Shown here in pieces: positions 1-11,125 of a stretch of 64,000 bases of DNA; position 1 is the first letter of the stretch, and every line of letters begins with the position of its first letter. Source of the stretch: Desulfobulbus oralis. Lineage in GTDB: Bacteria > Desulfobacterota > Desulfobulbia > Desulfobulbales > Desulfobulbaceae. The notes under the pieces were generated by a model. It was not told where the DNA came from. It saw only the letters and a program-made list of their open reading frames with translations, and made no database searches. Position numbers and translations under genes: made by a program. Location of the stretch: the NCBI RefSeq assembly GCF_002952055.1, contig NZ_CP021255.1, positions 2,240,001-2,304,000 on the forward strand, given 5' to 3'.

Positions 1-430
<430 letters not shown>

Positions 431-548
431 AAGTCTTTTGTAAACTAAGCTAAACTCTAAACGCTTGTGTAGTACACCAATGCCGCATGCTGCAAAGTCA
501 TTCGACTCCACCATGCCGCACCGGTTCTACGATTTAGATACCCTGCTA

Positions 549-570
549 TTCAATTGTCAAAGAACAAAAC
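549..570 (-). promoter_or_regulatory. boxA-like antitermination element in the tRNA-Ala/23S spacer
   Basis: On the minus strand the spacer reads TGTTCTTTGACAATTGAATA, the usual boxA-type sequence found before bacterial 23S genes, where Nus factors bind and prevent premature termination. A related sequence, GATCTTTGAAAACTGAACA, lies in the 16S leader at 2521-2540. Identified by motif only. Confidence 0.6.
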
Positions 571-646
571 TTTCTCTTACTGCCGTGAAAGCTTAAAGTT
601 GCATGGCGTTCTCTTCCAATCGCCACGCAGCCTTACTCCTTCAACC

Positions 647-722
647 TGGTGGAGGTGAACGGGTTCGAACCGATGACCTCCTGCGTGCAAGGCAGGCGCT
701 CTCCCAGCTGAGCTACACCCCC
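647..722 (-). tRNA. tRNA-Ala (anticodon TGC)
   Basis: The reverse complement is a 76-nt cloverleaf beginning GGGGGTGTAGCTCAGC, with anticodon loop CTTGCAC (anticodon TGC), the T-loop GGTTCGAACC and an encoded CCA end. It sits between tRNA-Ile and 23S in the 16S-23S spacer, the standard arrangement for such operons. Confidence 0.98.
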
Positions 723-735
723 AATCCGCTCCGCC

Positions 736-812
<77 letters not shown>

Positions 813-891
813 GCGTCCTTGATCTCTCAAAACCAAACAGGAAAAGCAGGGTTGATCCCACGCGGAAACTTGCGCTCCGCTGCTTCCTTAA

Positions 892-2450
<1,559 letters not shown>

Positions 2451-2573
2451 ATGCCTAGCAAATCACTTCGACCAGACTCTCGTCCGATCACTCAAAACCA
2501 ATTTCTTGGCCCGCTCTTCCTGTTCAGTTTTCAAAGATCAAGCGCCAGGATCATCTCCCAGCCAGAGCCCGCC

Positions 2574-2602
2574 TTTCTACCCTATCACGAAAGACTTGTC
2601 AA
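2574..2602 (-). promoter_or_regulatory. rrn promoter P2 (proximal)
   Basis: Minus-strand -35 TTGACA (2597-2602), 17-nt spacer and -10 TAGAAA (2574-2579), about 120 bp upstream of the 16S 5' end. The -35 flank TTGACAAGTCTTT closely matches that of the upstream promoter, so the two look like a tandem duplicated pair. Confidence 0.6.
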
Positions 2603-2690
2603 ACCCTTTTCCACTGCCCCAGAAACTTTTTCCCAAGACCCGAGACCCTCGCCTCACACCCGGTCCAAGCCCCGCAGCAGCAGAGCCGCC

Positions 2691-2720
2691 CTTATACCCC
2701 ATCCCTCAAACACTTGTCAA
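2691..2720 (-). promoter_or_regulatory. rrn promoter P1 (distal)
   Basis: Minus-strand consensus -35 TTGACA (2715-2720), 18-nt spacer and -10 TATAAG (2691-2696), about 240 bp upstream of 16S. The -35 context TTGACAAGTGTTT repeats that of the proximal promoter. Tandem strong promoters are normal for rRNA operons. The rest of 2451-2857 holds the rRNA leader and no gene. Confidence 0.65.
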
Positions 2721-2857
2721 AAGATTTCTGGTCAAAAAATTACAGCCCCGCTCCATCCCCACAATCTTATTGCAAAAATCAAACAAGAGCCGACTAGGTG
2801 GCCAACTGGCCGGCGGCATTGACCACCCTCCCGCATCCTGCCGCCGCAAATGAAAGC

Positions 2858-2885
2858 TTTACATTTGAGGCCTGAAGAATAGAAT
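2858..2885 (+). promoter_or_regulatory. Putative promoter of the glycerol-3-phosphate dehydrogenase gene
   Basis: TTTACA (2858-2863), a 16-nt spacer and TAGAAT (2880-2885) fit a sigma-70 promoter that would start transcription near 2892, some 67 nt before the proposed ATG. It diverges from the rRNA promoters. No operator was recognised. Confidence 0.4.
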
Positions 2886-2958
2886 CAGCGCACATTCCGT
2901 TTATCTCCATCAAGAAAACGGGCGCTGTTTGTGCCCCGAATTTCAGGTCCATACCACC

Positions 2959-4575
2959 ATGCGTGATCTTTCCCCGTTTCAGGCCGGTCATTTTGATGTT
3001 TGTGTCATCGGCGCCGGCGTGTACGGCGCGGCGTGCGCCCATAGCCTTGCGGCAGCCGGTCTGAAGACCGCTGTCATCGACAAGGGCGACTTCTGCTCGG
3101 CCACCTCGGCCAACAGCCTCAAAATTCTGCACGGCGGCCTGCGCTACCTGCAACACGGCAACCTGGTGCGGATGCGTGAAACCATCCGTGCCCGCAGGGA
3201 GTTCATGCGTTTTGCGCCCCACCTGAGCAAAGCGCTTGCCTGCGCCATTCCCACCTTTGGCAGCGGCCTGCGTTCGCCGCTGGCTGCCCGATGCGCCACG
3301 TTGTTGAACAACGCCATCGGCTCCGACCGCAACCTTGGGATAGCCGGGGACCTGGCTCTGCCGCCCGGACGCACCATCTCCCGGGAAAGCTTTCTGCAGC
3401 AGTTTCCGGGCACCACTGTCCCGGGGCTCAGCGGGGGACTTGTCTGGTATGACACCCTGGCCGGCAACACCGAGCGCCTGGTTCTGGAATACCTGTGGGC
3501 GGCCCGGGACCTGGGCGCCCTGCCCTGCAACTACCTGCGCGCCGAGCGCATTCTCACCCAAAACGGCAGGGTCGAGGGCGTTCTCGTGACCGATGTGCCC
3601 AGCGGGCAACCCTTTGCGATCAACGCATCCTGGGTCGTCAATGCCGCAGGCCCCTGGTTTGACGAGCTGCTCGAAGCCTCCGGCATTCCACCGGTGCCAA
3701 CGCGCTGGACCAAGGCAGTCAACATAGTGGTGCGCAGGGAGCTGAACCCCGACTGCGCCGTGGGCATCGAAAGCAATGAGGAGTACAGCGATCAGGACGC
3801 CGTACTCAAGCGCAACAAGCGCTTTTACTTCTTTGTCCCCTGGCGCGGCGGCACCCTCATCGGCACGAGCTACAAGGAGTGGCGGGGCAGCAGGGAAGAT
3901 CTGCTGCCCACCCGTGCCGATACGGAGGAAATCGTCAGAGAGGTGCAGGCCATTCATCCCAGTTGGGGCCTCGAGCCCAAAGATGTTTCCTTTGCCCATG
4001 CCGGACTTCTGCCCATGAGCGGGATCGACGCCTCCGGCGCGGTTCAACTGGCCAAGCACTCGCTCATTGTCGACCACGGCAAGACGGGCGGGCCGCAGGG
4101 CCTGCTTTCCCTTCGTTCCATCAAATACACGACTGCGCCTGTTGAGGCGGACAAAGTCACGGCCATCATTCTGCGCGACACCGGCCGCCGCCCCGCCCGC
4201 CAACCGGCGCCCGCCCAGGGCCAGGGCCGAGTGCCGGCCGAACTGGCTCCGCTTCTGCACAGCCGATACGGCAGCCGCGCCCCGCGCGTGGCCGGCCATC
4301 TCGCCGCGGCCGACAGCGATACCTGGTGGCTGAGTCGGGAGCCGCCGCTGCTCAGGGCCGAACTGCGTTACTTCATTCAGGAAGAAATGGCGCTGCATCT
4401 GACGGATGTCCTGTTCCGCCGCACCGGCCTGGGCAGCCTGCGCTGTCCGCCGGCCGGGCTGCTGACCACGCTCGCCGAAGCCATGGCCGCCGAACTCGGC
4501 TGGGACGGGGCCCGGCAGCAACTGGAAATCGAGCAGGTTATGCGGCGCTTTGCCATGTTGCCCCAGGAAAACTGA
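2959..4575 (+). CDS. glpD: FAD-dependent glycerol-3-phosphate dehydrogenase (GlpD family)
   Basis: Oxidises sn-glycerol-3-phosphate to dihydroxyacetone phosphate at the inner face of the membrane, passing electrons through FAD to the quinone pool (family knowledge). The 538-residue product opens with a dinucleotide-binding FDVCVIGAGVYGAACA segment at about residues 12-27. It is followed by SATSANSLKILHGGLRYLQ, the substrate/FAD signature of the DAO/GlpD family, and later by GTSYKEW and GPQGLLSLRSIKYTTAP. An upstream in-frame TTG (2929) could extend it by 10 codons, but the ATG at 2959 places the FAD motif at the usual distance. It ends 2 nt before the methyltransferase gene, so the two are probably co-transcribed. 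The C-terminal 120 residues are less typical. Confidence 0.85.
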   Translation: MRDLSPFQAGHFDVCVIGAGVYGAACAHSLAAAGLKTAVIDKGDFCSATSANSLKILHGGLRYLQHGNLVRMRETIRARREFMRFAPHLSKALACAIPTFGSGLRSPLAARCATLLNNAIGSDRNLGIAGDLALPPGRTISRESFLQQFPGTTVPGLSGGLVWYDTLAGNTERLVLEYLWAARDLGALPCNYLRAERILTQNGRVEGVLVTDVPSGQPFAINASWVVNAAGPWFDELLEASGIPPVPTRWTKAVNIVVRRELNPDCAVGIESNEEYSDQDAVLKRNKRFYFFVPWRGGTLIGTSYKEWRGSREDLLPTRADTEEIVREVQAIHPSWGLEPKDVSFAHAGLLPMSGIDASGAVQLAKHSLIVDHGKTGGPQGLLSLRSIKYTTAPVEADKVTAIILRDTGRRPARQPAPAQGQGRVPAELAPLLHSRYGSRAPRVAGHLAAADSDTWWLSREPPLLRAELRYFIQEEMALHLTDVLFRRTGLGSLRCPPAGLLTTLAEAMAAELGWDGARQQLEIEQVMRRFAMLPQEN

Positions 4576-4577
4576 AG

Positions 4578-5318
4578 ATGACTGCGAGCTTCCCAGAGAC
4601 GGCCGATATCGAAACCTCGTCCGCAGACTATGCCAGCCGCTTTGCCGGTGCTGCCGGGCGATTCTTTCTGGAAACCCAAACCGGGATGGTTCTCTCCTGT
4701 CTCGACCCCATCCCGGATAAAAGGGTGCTGGACGTGGGCGGCGGCCATTGCCAACTGGCTGCGCCCCTGACGGCACAAGGCTACCGGGTCACCATGACCG
4801 GCAGCGCCGACATCTGCGGAGAGCGGGCGGCCGCCAGGCTCCCGGCCGACTCCTTCACCTATCGGACCTGCGACTCCCTGGCCCTGCCCTTTGCCGACCG
4901 CTCCTTTCCGGTCGCCCTGTCCTTCCGCCTGCTGCCCCATGTGGAAAGCCCGGAACACCAGAACCGGCTCGTGGGCGAACTGTGCCGGGTGGCTGAGCGC
5001 ATGGTGATCCTGGACTATCCCGATATCCGGAGCTTCAACATGCTCTACTCTCTGCTGTTCCGGCTCAAGAAGCGGGTGGAGGGCAACACCCGAAGCTATA
5101 TCCTTTTCAACCGCCGGCAGATTGCAACAGCCTTCGCCGCCCATGGTTTTGGTCAGATCCGCTTTCTGCCCCAGTTTTTCTGGCCCATGGTACTGCACAG
5201 AAAATTGCAAAGCGCGGCGCTCTCCCGGCTCATTGAAAAGCCCTGTCGCCTGAGCGGCCTGACCGGCCTGTTCGGCTCGCCGGTCATTGTCTGCGCAACC
5301 AGAAATTCCGACATCTGA
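4578..5318 (+). CDS. Class I SAM-dependent methyltransferase
   Basis: Predicted methyltransferase of 246 residues. Motif I is VLDVGGGHCQLAAPL at about residues 48-62, followed by an acidic strand-end region and LPFADRSFPVALSFRLLPHV, which resembles the post-motif region of Methyltransf_11 proteins. The ATG at 4578 follows the upstream stop by two bases, and the downstream glycosyltransferase starts 8 bp after its stop, so the three genes read as one operon. The neighbour suggests a sugar, lipid or quinone-like small-molecule substrate, but the sequence does not identify it. Confidence 0.75.
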   Translation: MTASFPETADIETSSADYASRFAGAAGRFFLETQTGMVLSCLDPIPDKRVLDVGGGHCQLAAPLTAQGYRVTMTGSADICGERAAARLPADSFTYRTCDSLALPFADRSFPVALSFRLLPHVESPEHQNRLVGELCRVAERMVILDYPDIRSFNMLYSLLFRLKKRVEGNTRSYILFNRRQIATAFAAHGFGQIRFLPQFFWPMVLHRKLQSAALSRLIEKPCRLSGLTGLFGSPVIVCATRNSDI

Positions 5319-5326
5319 ACCTGTAT

Positions 5327-6508
5327 ATGTCCACACCCGCACAAATCCCGCGTGACGTTCTGGTCCTCGCGCCACAGCCGTTTTTTCAGGAACGCGGCAC
5401 GCCCATTGCCGTGCGTCTTCTGGTGGAAGAGCTGGCTGATGCCGGTTACACGGTGGATCTCCTCACCTTCCATGAGGGCGAGCCCTTTGCCTATCCGGGC
5501 GTCGAGCTGCTGCGCACACCGGCGCTGCCGGGACTGGTCGGGCTGAAGCCCGGCTTTTCCCTGAAAAAGCTCGTCTGCGACCTGCTGATGCTGTGCAGCG
5601 CGGTGCCGCTGTTGAAAAAACGGCGTTACTGCGTGGTGCACGCGGTGGAGGAAAGCGTGTTTATCGCCCAACTGCTTGCCTCGCTGTTCCGCGTCCCCTT
5701 CCTGTACGACATGGATTCCCTGCTCTCCCAGCAGTTGGGCAACAAATTTCCCGTGCTGCAACGGGGCATGGGCCTGCTCCGCTGGTTTGAAAAGCAGGCA
5801 ATGCGTCAAAGCAGCGGGGTACTGGCGGTCTGCGCCAGTCTGCAGGAAAGGGCACGGCAGGAAGCGCCGGCGGTACCAGCGGCGGTGCTGGAAGACATCA
5901 ATCTGGCCGACGTGCCGGCAACCGTGCCCACGGAGATCCGCGACCGTTGCGGCATACAGGGCTGCCTGCTCATGTACGTGGGCAATCTGGAGAGCTACCA
6001 GGGAATCGACCTGTTGCTGAGCGCCTTTGCCGGGCTGCCGCAGGACAACAGCGGGCTCGTCATCATTGGCGGCCGGAAGGAAGACATCGCCGCCTACAGC
6101 CAAAAGAGCCGGGCCCTCGGCATCGGGGAGCGCGTACATTTTCTAGGGCCCCGGCCGGTCGGCGAGCTGGGCCTCTGTCTGGCCCAGGCAGACATTCTGC
6201 TCTCACCCCGCATACAGGGCAGCAATACGCCCATGAAAATCTACTCCTATCTGGCCTCCGGCAAGCCGGTCATCGCCACCAGACTGCCCACGCACACGCA
6301 GGTGCTGGACAGCAGCATTGCCCTGCTCTGCGCGCCCGAACCAGAGGCCTTTGCCGCGGCCATGCAGGCGCTGATCCAGGATGCAGGGCGCCGGACGCAG
6401 CTTGGGCAGGCGGGCAGGGAACGGGCCGAGGCGCGCTATTCCCGCGCCGCCTACCGAAACAAACTCAGGAACTTTTATCTGAAGACCGTCGGCCCGCCAC
6501 CGGGCTGA
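5327..6508 (+). CDS. Glycosyltransferase family 4 (GT-B fold)
   Basis: Product of 393 residues transferring a sugar from an activated donor, probably to an envelope glycan. The N-terminal Rossmann half begins RDVLVLAPQPFFQERGTPIA. The C-terminal half shows the GT4 pattern MYVGNLESYQGIDLLLSAF at about residue 216 and the donor-binding IQGSNTPMKIYSYLASGKPV with the usual E-x7-E loop modified. It has no signal peptide or membrane span. It is the third gene of the glpD-methyltransferase run and is convergent with the next gene, 7 bp away. Confidence 0.8.
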   Translation: MSTPAQIPRDVLVLAPQPFFQERGTPIAVRLLVEELADAGYTVDLLTFHEGEPFAYPGVELLRTPALPGLVGLKPGFSLKKLVCDLLMLCSAVPLLKKRRYCVVHAVEESVFIAQLLASLFRVPFLYDMDSLLSQQLGNKFPVLQRGMGLLRWFEKQAMRQSSGVLAVCASLQERARQEAPAVPAAVLEDINLADVPATVPTEIRDRCGIQGCLLMYVGNLESYQGIDLLLSAFAGLPQDNSGLVIIGGRKEDIAAYSQKSRALGIGERVHFLGPRPVGELGLCLAQADILLSPRIQGSNTPMKIYSYLASGKPVIATRLPTHTQVLDSSIALLCAPEPEAFAAAMQALIQDAGRRTQLGQAGRERAEARYSRAAYRNKLRNFYLKTVGPPPG

Positions 6509-6515
6509 GGCGGTG

Positions 6516-7307
6516 TCAACCTTTCCGGCGCAGGGCCAACTGAGACTGAAAAAAAGGCAGGATGCGCTGGGGCTGGCCATAGGGTATGGGCAGCAGGCTG
6601 CCGCCAAGGACCTGTTCCCGAAAGGACTGGAAGGGGCGGTGTGCATCGAGCTCGGCCTGCGCCTGAAAACCGAAGGAGCCGACCCGCTCCGTCTGGCCGG
6701 GCAGGGCCAGCGGATCGGTGCCGGGCAGATTGCGGGCCTGCCCCAGGGCCGCAAACAGGCCCGGCAAGGGCCAAAAACACGGCCGGTTGCCGTTGTCACC
6801 CAGAAAAAGCCCCTGGCTGCCAAAACGGGCCACAAGTGTGCCGAGCAATCTGCCCCGCCGGCCCAGCCACTTGCCCACGCCCCAGGGCAGGACGACCACG
6901 ACCGGCTGCCGCAACAGCTCTGCCAGCACCGTTTCCGCAGGCTGGCGCTCGGGGTACTGCTCCGTCAAACCCAGGGCCAGAATCTCCAGGCCCTCGGCCG
7001 ACACAATTTGCCGGCCCGCGAACAGGAAAAGCGGCGCTTCTTCGGCCCCGAGACACAGCGTATGGGCTTCGGCCCCTGTCCGCAGCGCCAGACCGCAGAG
7101 GTCTTCGCCCGCAAGCGCCAGTTCCCGCAGGCGCGTAAAGCAGTCCTGCCCCGCCATTTCGGCCAGGAAAAGACAAAAATTCAGCCGGCCGGCAAGCTGT
7201 CCCCTTGCCGCCTGCGCCCGAAAATGCCTCCGGGCGGCCGCCGCCACAGCGGGCAGCTCCGCCGTGGCAAAAAGATGCACATGGGCATCTGCAAGCATCC
7301 AGGTCAT
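6516..7307 (-). CDS. Conserved hypothetical protein with DAHVHL start, possible metal-dependent hydrolase
   Basis: Product of 263 residues. The N-terminus MTWMLADAHVHLF carries an H-x-H motif in the position typical of amidohydrolase/PHP-like enzymes. Later segments VVVVLPWGVGKWLGRRG and LFLGDNGNRP would fit an active-site barrel, but I do not recognise the family securely. Its ATG overlaps the stop of the upstream 97-residue gene (ATGA), so the two are translationally coupled. The function is unknown. Confidence 0.6.
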   Translation of the reverse strand: MTWMLADAHVHLFATAELPAVAAAARRHFRAQAARGQLAGRLNFCLFLAEMAGQDCFTRLRELALAGEDLCGLALRTGAEAHTLCLGAEEAPLFLFAGRQIVSAEGLEILALGLTEQYPERQPAETVLAELLRQPVVVVLPWGVGKWLGRRGRLLGTLVARFGSQGLFLGDNGNRPCFWPLPGLFAALGQARNLPGTDPLALPGQTERVGSFGFQAQAELDAHRPFQSFREQVLGGSLLPIPYGQPQRILPFFQSQLALRRKG

Positions 7308-7597
7308 AGGCCCTCTTCGCCGGTCCAGCGGCTGAGCACCGCCAGCAGCTTTTTCGCCTGGGCAGCGCTCGAGATATTGAATTTGGATTTGGGCAGGTAC
7401 TGGCCTTCGCGTTTCTGGTAACGCCGCACGCTGTACTTGTCCGGGCCGTATTCGCCCCTGGCCCGGTCCAGTTCCCGATAGCGAAAAATGACCGTGGCCC
7501 AGGCACCGCTCGACAGCACTTCCTTGTCAATCTCCTGAACCAGCACCTGACCATCCTCTTCGTAGGCGATGGTCAAATCCTCCACCTTTTCAGCCAT
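7304..7597 (-). CDS. Conserved hypothetical protein (about 97 aa)
   Basis: Small soluble protein with the motif KYSVRRYQKREGQYLPKSKF, reminiscent of short basic beta-ridge proteins such as PC4-like DNA binders, though this is only an impression. Two ATGs are available at 7603 and 7597. The AGGAG touches the first and lies 6 nt before the second, so the start MAEKVEDL at 7597 is preferred. It lies just downstream of tamB and overlaps the next gene by 4 nt. Confidence 0.65.
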   Translation of the reverse strand: MAEKVEDLTIAYEEDGQVLVQEIDKEVLSSGAWATVIFRYRELDRARGEYGPDKYSVRRYQKREGQYLPKSKFNISSAAQAKKLLAVLSRWTGEEGL

Positions 7598-7606
7598 GCA
7601 CATCTC

Positions 7607-10600
7607 CTAGTGTTCGAATTCGTATTTGATGTCTCCGGAACTCTGGGTCTCGCCGCTCTCCGTTTCCACCACAAAACCGCTGCCCAATGTGTAACGGGTT
7701 TTGAACAGCGAGCCGTCGCCGGAAAGGCTTTTGCCGTAACTCACATAAAAATCCGGGGTAATCCAACTGCCAAAGACCAAAGCCTGACTGTCCTTGTCAG
7801 TATCCAGCTTGATGTCGTCAATCATGGAAAAGCGCTTGATGTCCTTCAGATAGGGCACCAGTCCGCCCATGCCGAGCTTTTCCGCCGTGTCGCCGATCAG
7901 GCCGATATCCCCGCGGCCCTCGCCGGCAAAGGAGCCGGTGTCGCTGATCAGGTGCGAGACAATGTCGCCCTGCTCCATGAAGGGTCTGGAGTAAAGCTCG
8001 ATCCGGGGTTTCTGCAAAAAGCCGCTCACCCGCACGCCGGCGGTGACGTTACGCTCCTTGTTTTCGCTCCTGATGTCCAGGCCGGGATTGGTGAGCGGGC
8101 CGCCGCTGAACAGCAGACGGCCGCGGTTGATTCGCACCCGTTCGCCGTAAATGGCAAAGGAGCCCTGCTCGATGTTCAACTGCCCGTTGCCCACCGGCTG
8201 CCGGCCCGGACGCTGCTGCACCTGCAGCCCCCCGGCGATGCGGGCACGCAGGCCAAAGGTGTTGAGCCGCACATCGTCGCCCAGGATCAGCCCGATATCG
8301 GCGTACAGGGGCAGCGCGCCGTGGCTTGCCGGCGCCGGGGTGGGATCGTCCACCACCACCACGTCCTGTGAAGGGGTCACTGCGCTGTCAAAGGTCACGC
8401 TTTCCACCAGGGCATGGGGCACCAGCACCCGGCCCTGCACCTCGATGCGCCCCTCCGTGAAATTCGCCTGGATATCCGGGCTGATGGTCACCCGCAGACC
8501 GGGCTGGTCGAGGATGCCAAAATTCTCGCCCTGCAGCCTCAGGGGCAGAATGGCCAGGCTGTTCCCGCCCAGATCGACCCCGCCTTCAAGTCGCATCCGC
8601 CCTTCCCGGGCCTGAGCCTCCACCTCGGCGCTCAGCCGGCCCTCGCTGCCGCGGATGAGCGCCTTGAGCGGCGCCAGATGCAGACCCAGAGCCGGCACCA
8701 GCACCTCGCCGCGCTCCAGCTCCAAATGCCCCTGAAATTGCGGCATATCCACGGTGCCGGCCAACTGCAGCTCGCCGTTCAGGGCCCCGCTCCACCGGCT
8801 CTGCTGCGCGGTCAGGGCGTCCAGAAAGTCGAGTTTTTTGATATTCAGCAGCACCTGACCCTCCAGAGGGGCCTGCCGGATGGCCACTGCATCAAGCGGC
8901 AGTTTGGGCGAGGCCAGCCTGAGCGTCATTGTGCTGCCCTCGTCCAGTTCATGCCGCCAGTCCAGTTGCAGCCCGCCGTCCGCATATGCAGCCTCGAGCA
9001 GATGCGCCTTCCAGACCAGATCCCCGGCCGCAGCCTTTCCCTGGAGAAAATGCAGCCGCTGGTCTGTCGCAGAGGCCTTCAGCCGGGCATGCTGCAGCGC
9101 GCTGCCCTGCCCGTCCGCGCTGGTCTCGGCGTCAAGACGGCCGGTGAGTTCCATATCCGGCGGCAGGAGAGGCTGAAACCGGGCCAACGGCAGCCCGGCG
9201 AGCCGCGCCCTGCCCTGCCAGCGCCCATCCCCGGCCTGCCAGCCGCCTTCCAGGCAGAACGAGGCCCCGTCCACCGGGCCCCTGCCGTGCAGACAGAACA
9301 AGGCCAGGTTGGCCGCCTCGGCCGAAACCTGCAGACCGGCCGCCTCGTCCTGCCGCCACAGGCCCAGTTGGGGCGACTGCAGAAAGGCCTGCCGCAATGT
9401 ACCACGCCAGACGCTGTCCTGCACTCTGCCTGTCAACTCCAGCCCGGCCCGGCCATCCTTGGTGGCCAGACCATCGGCCTGGACGCTCAGGCTGTGGCCG
9501 GCGAGCCCGCCCTGCAAACGGATATCGGTGTGGTCGATATGCAGGTCGCCGGCCATGAACCCTCCTGCCCGTACCTGGGCCTGCACCGTGCCCGCAGCGC
9601 TCAGCTCGCCCCTGGCCGTGGCTTCCAGCCTCTCCAGCCGCCTGCCGCCAAAGTCCAGAGCGCCGCCCGCCAGTTCCAGCTCCAGGAGCGGACTGTCGGC
9701 AGGCCCGTGCAGCTTCAGCAGGGCCTCGAGACTGCCCGCCAGTTCGGGCAGGACAGCCCGCAGATCGGGGGCATGCAGCCGGGCCTCCAGGGCGCAGGTG
9801 CCGGCGCAGGAGCCGTGGGCCACCAGCTCGCTGCCGCCAAGCGCAGCCCTCAGATTCTGCAGGGCAAGGCGGCCCTCCCGATACGCGGCCTGCCCTTCCG
9901 CCTTCAGCGGATAGCCATGCAGCCGACCATGCAGATTGTCCAGCCGGAGCTCGGCCGTCACCTTGCCGTCCCTGTAGACGCCTTTGGCCGCCAGGCCGCC
10001 GCTCAGCCCGCCATCCAGCTGTTCCAGCACAATATCCGGATTCAGATCCGCAGCCGTAAAGGCCGCGTTCCAGGCCAGATGCGGGCTCCAATCCAGGGTG
10101 CCGCTCAACTGCAGGCGGCCTTTGGCGTCGGCAAGCTCGAGCCTCCGGACACTGAGCCCGTCCAGGCCGATCTCCAGGGTGCTGTGCAGGGCCAGGGGCC
10201 GCCGGAACATGGCCGAGACCACCTGGCCGCCCACCTTGAGTTCATAGCGCTCGAGACTGCCCTGGCCATGAATCTCTACCGCGCTGAAACGCTGTTCCGG
10301 CCAGTCCTCGCCGATTTTGTCCAGTGCCAGACCGGGGCTGCTTGCCAAGGCCTCCCAGTGCAGGTCGTGCAGCAGCTCCCGCAGCTCGCCCTTCAGGCTG
10401 AGCCGCTGCGGCTGCCGCAGCTCGGTTTGCACCGCCAGTCTGGCCAGATCGCCCCTGAATTCTCCCCGGCCCCGAATGGGGGCAAAGCCAGTGAAGGTGA
10501 AGGCGTAGTCGCAGTCCAGCCCAAGCGGCCAGTTGCCGCTCATCTCGACCTGGCCCCTGGCCTGCAGGTCCAGCCATGCATCCTTTGCGGAGAAGGCCGC

Positions 10601-11125
10601 AAAGCTCAGGCGCCTTTCCCGGCCCTGCAGGTCCTGCAAGCCGGCCGTCTTCAGAGCAAAAACTTCGTTTTGGCCTGAATAGATGTGCAGGTCCTCCACC
10701 AGCACCCGGTCGGCCAGCAGGGCAAAGGGCAGTCTGAACTCCGGCAACTGCACCGGGTCAGCCCCCTCTTCCCCGGCTCCGGCCGGATCCTCCGCCAGAT
10801 GCAGCGTCAGGCCCCGCACCTCAAGGGAGCGGATCGGCAATTCCCAGCGCAACAGCGCACCCGGCTGCCAGGACAGCCGCAGCTCGCCCAGCTCGAGCTC
10901 TGTGCCCTCGGCCATAATGCGCAGCCTTTTCAGGGTAAAGTCCGAAGCGAGCCGGCCCTGTCCGCTTTCAAGCGCAAGCGTTCCGCCGCCCAGCTTCTGC
11001 GCCAGCCAGACCAAAGTCGCCAGCCCGGGCCCGGTCGCCGCGAAAAAGAGCAGCACAAGCGTCAGCCCCAGCAGCAGGCCGGCCGGGATGCCGGCAAAGA
11101 GCAGCATTTTCCGCTTTCTGGTCAC
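7607..11125 (-). CDS. tamB: Translocation and assembly module subunit TamB (AsmA-like, DUF490)
   Basis: Protein of 1,172 residues anchored in the inner membrane by an N-terminal helix (LLFAGIPAGLLLGLTLVLLFFA, about residues 8-29). A very long repetitive beta-strand region follows, the groove proposed to move phospholipid or outer-membrane proteins across the periplasm with TamA. The C-terminal 350 residues show the conserved DUF490 pattern: ADIGLILGDDVRLNTFGLRA, SFAIYGERVRINRGRL, GLDIRSENKERNVTAGVRVSG and a final YGKSLSGDGSLFKTRYTLG region near the end. Its ATG overlaps the tamA stop by 4 nt, the usual tamAB order. Confidence 0.9.
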   Translation of the reverse strand: MTRKRKMLLFAGIPAGLLLGLTLVLLFFAATGPGLATLVWLAQKLGGGTLALESGQGRLASDFTLKRLRIMAEGTELELGELRLSWQPGALLRWELPIRSLEVRGLTLHLAEDPAGAGEEGADPVQLPEFRLPFALLADRVLVEDLHIYSGQNEVFALKTAGLQDLQGRERRLSFAAFSAKDAWLDLQARGQVEMSGNWPLGLDCDYAFTFTGFAPIRGRGEFRGDLARLAVQTELRQPQRLSLKGELRELLHDLHWEALASSPGLALDKIGEDWPEQRFSAVEIHGQGSLERYELKVGGQVVSAMFRRPLALHSTLEIGLDGLSVRRLELADAKGRLQLSGTLDWSPHLAWNAAFTAADLNPDIVLEQLDGGLSGGLAAKGVYRDGKVTAELRLDNLHGRLHGYPLKAEGQAAYREGRLALQNLRAALGGSELVAHGSCAGTCALEARLHAPDLRAVLPELAGSLEALLKLHGPADSPLLELELAGGALDFGGRRLERLEATARGELSAAGTVQAQVRAGGFMAGDLHIDHTDIRLQGGLAGHSLSVQADGLATKDGRAGLELTGRVQDSVWRGTLRQAFLQSPQLGLWRQDEAAGLQVSAEAANLALFCLHGRGPVDGASFCLEGGWQAGDGRWQGRARLAGLPLARFQPLLPPDMELTGRLDAETSADGQGSALQHARLKASATDQRLHFLQGKAAAGDLVWKAHLLEAAYADGGLQLDWRHELDEGSTMTLRLASPKLPLDAVAIRQAPLEGQVLLNIKKLDFLDALTAQQSRWSGALNGELQLAGTVDMPQFQGHLELERGEVLVPALGLHLAPLKALIRGSEGRLSAEVEAQAREGRMRLEGGVDLGGNSLAILPLRLQGENFGILDQPGLRVTISPDIQANFTEGRIEVQGRVLVPHALVESVTFDSAVTPSQDVVVVDDPTPAPASHGALPLYADIGLILGDDVRLNTFGLRARIAGGLQVQQRPGRQPVGNGQLNIEQGSFAIYGERVRINRGRLLFSGGPLTNPGLDIRSENKERNVTAGVRVSGFLQKPRIELYSRPFMEQGDIVSHLISDTGSFAGEGRGDIGLIGDTAEKLGMGGLVPYLKDIKRFSMIDDIKLDTDKDSQALVFGSWITPDFYVSYGKSLSGDGSLFKTRYTLGSGFVVETESGETQSSGDIKYEFEH

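Noticed and set aside
2794-4776. 660-codon minus-strand open frame opposite glpD
   Set aside because: Shadow of the GC-rich glpD/methyltransferase genes: Gly/Arg/Gln-rich without domains, while the plus strand has clear enzyme motifs.
8414-10678. 754-codon plus-strand open frame
   Set aside because: Antisense shadow of tamB; Gln/Pro/Arg-rich composition and no motif.
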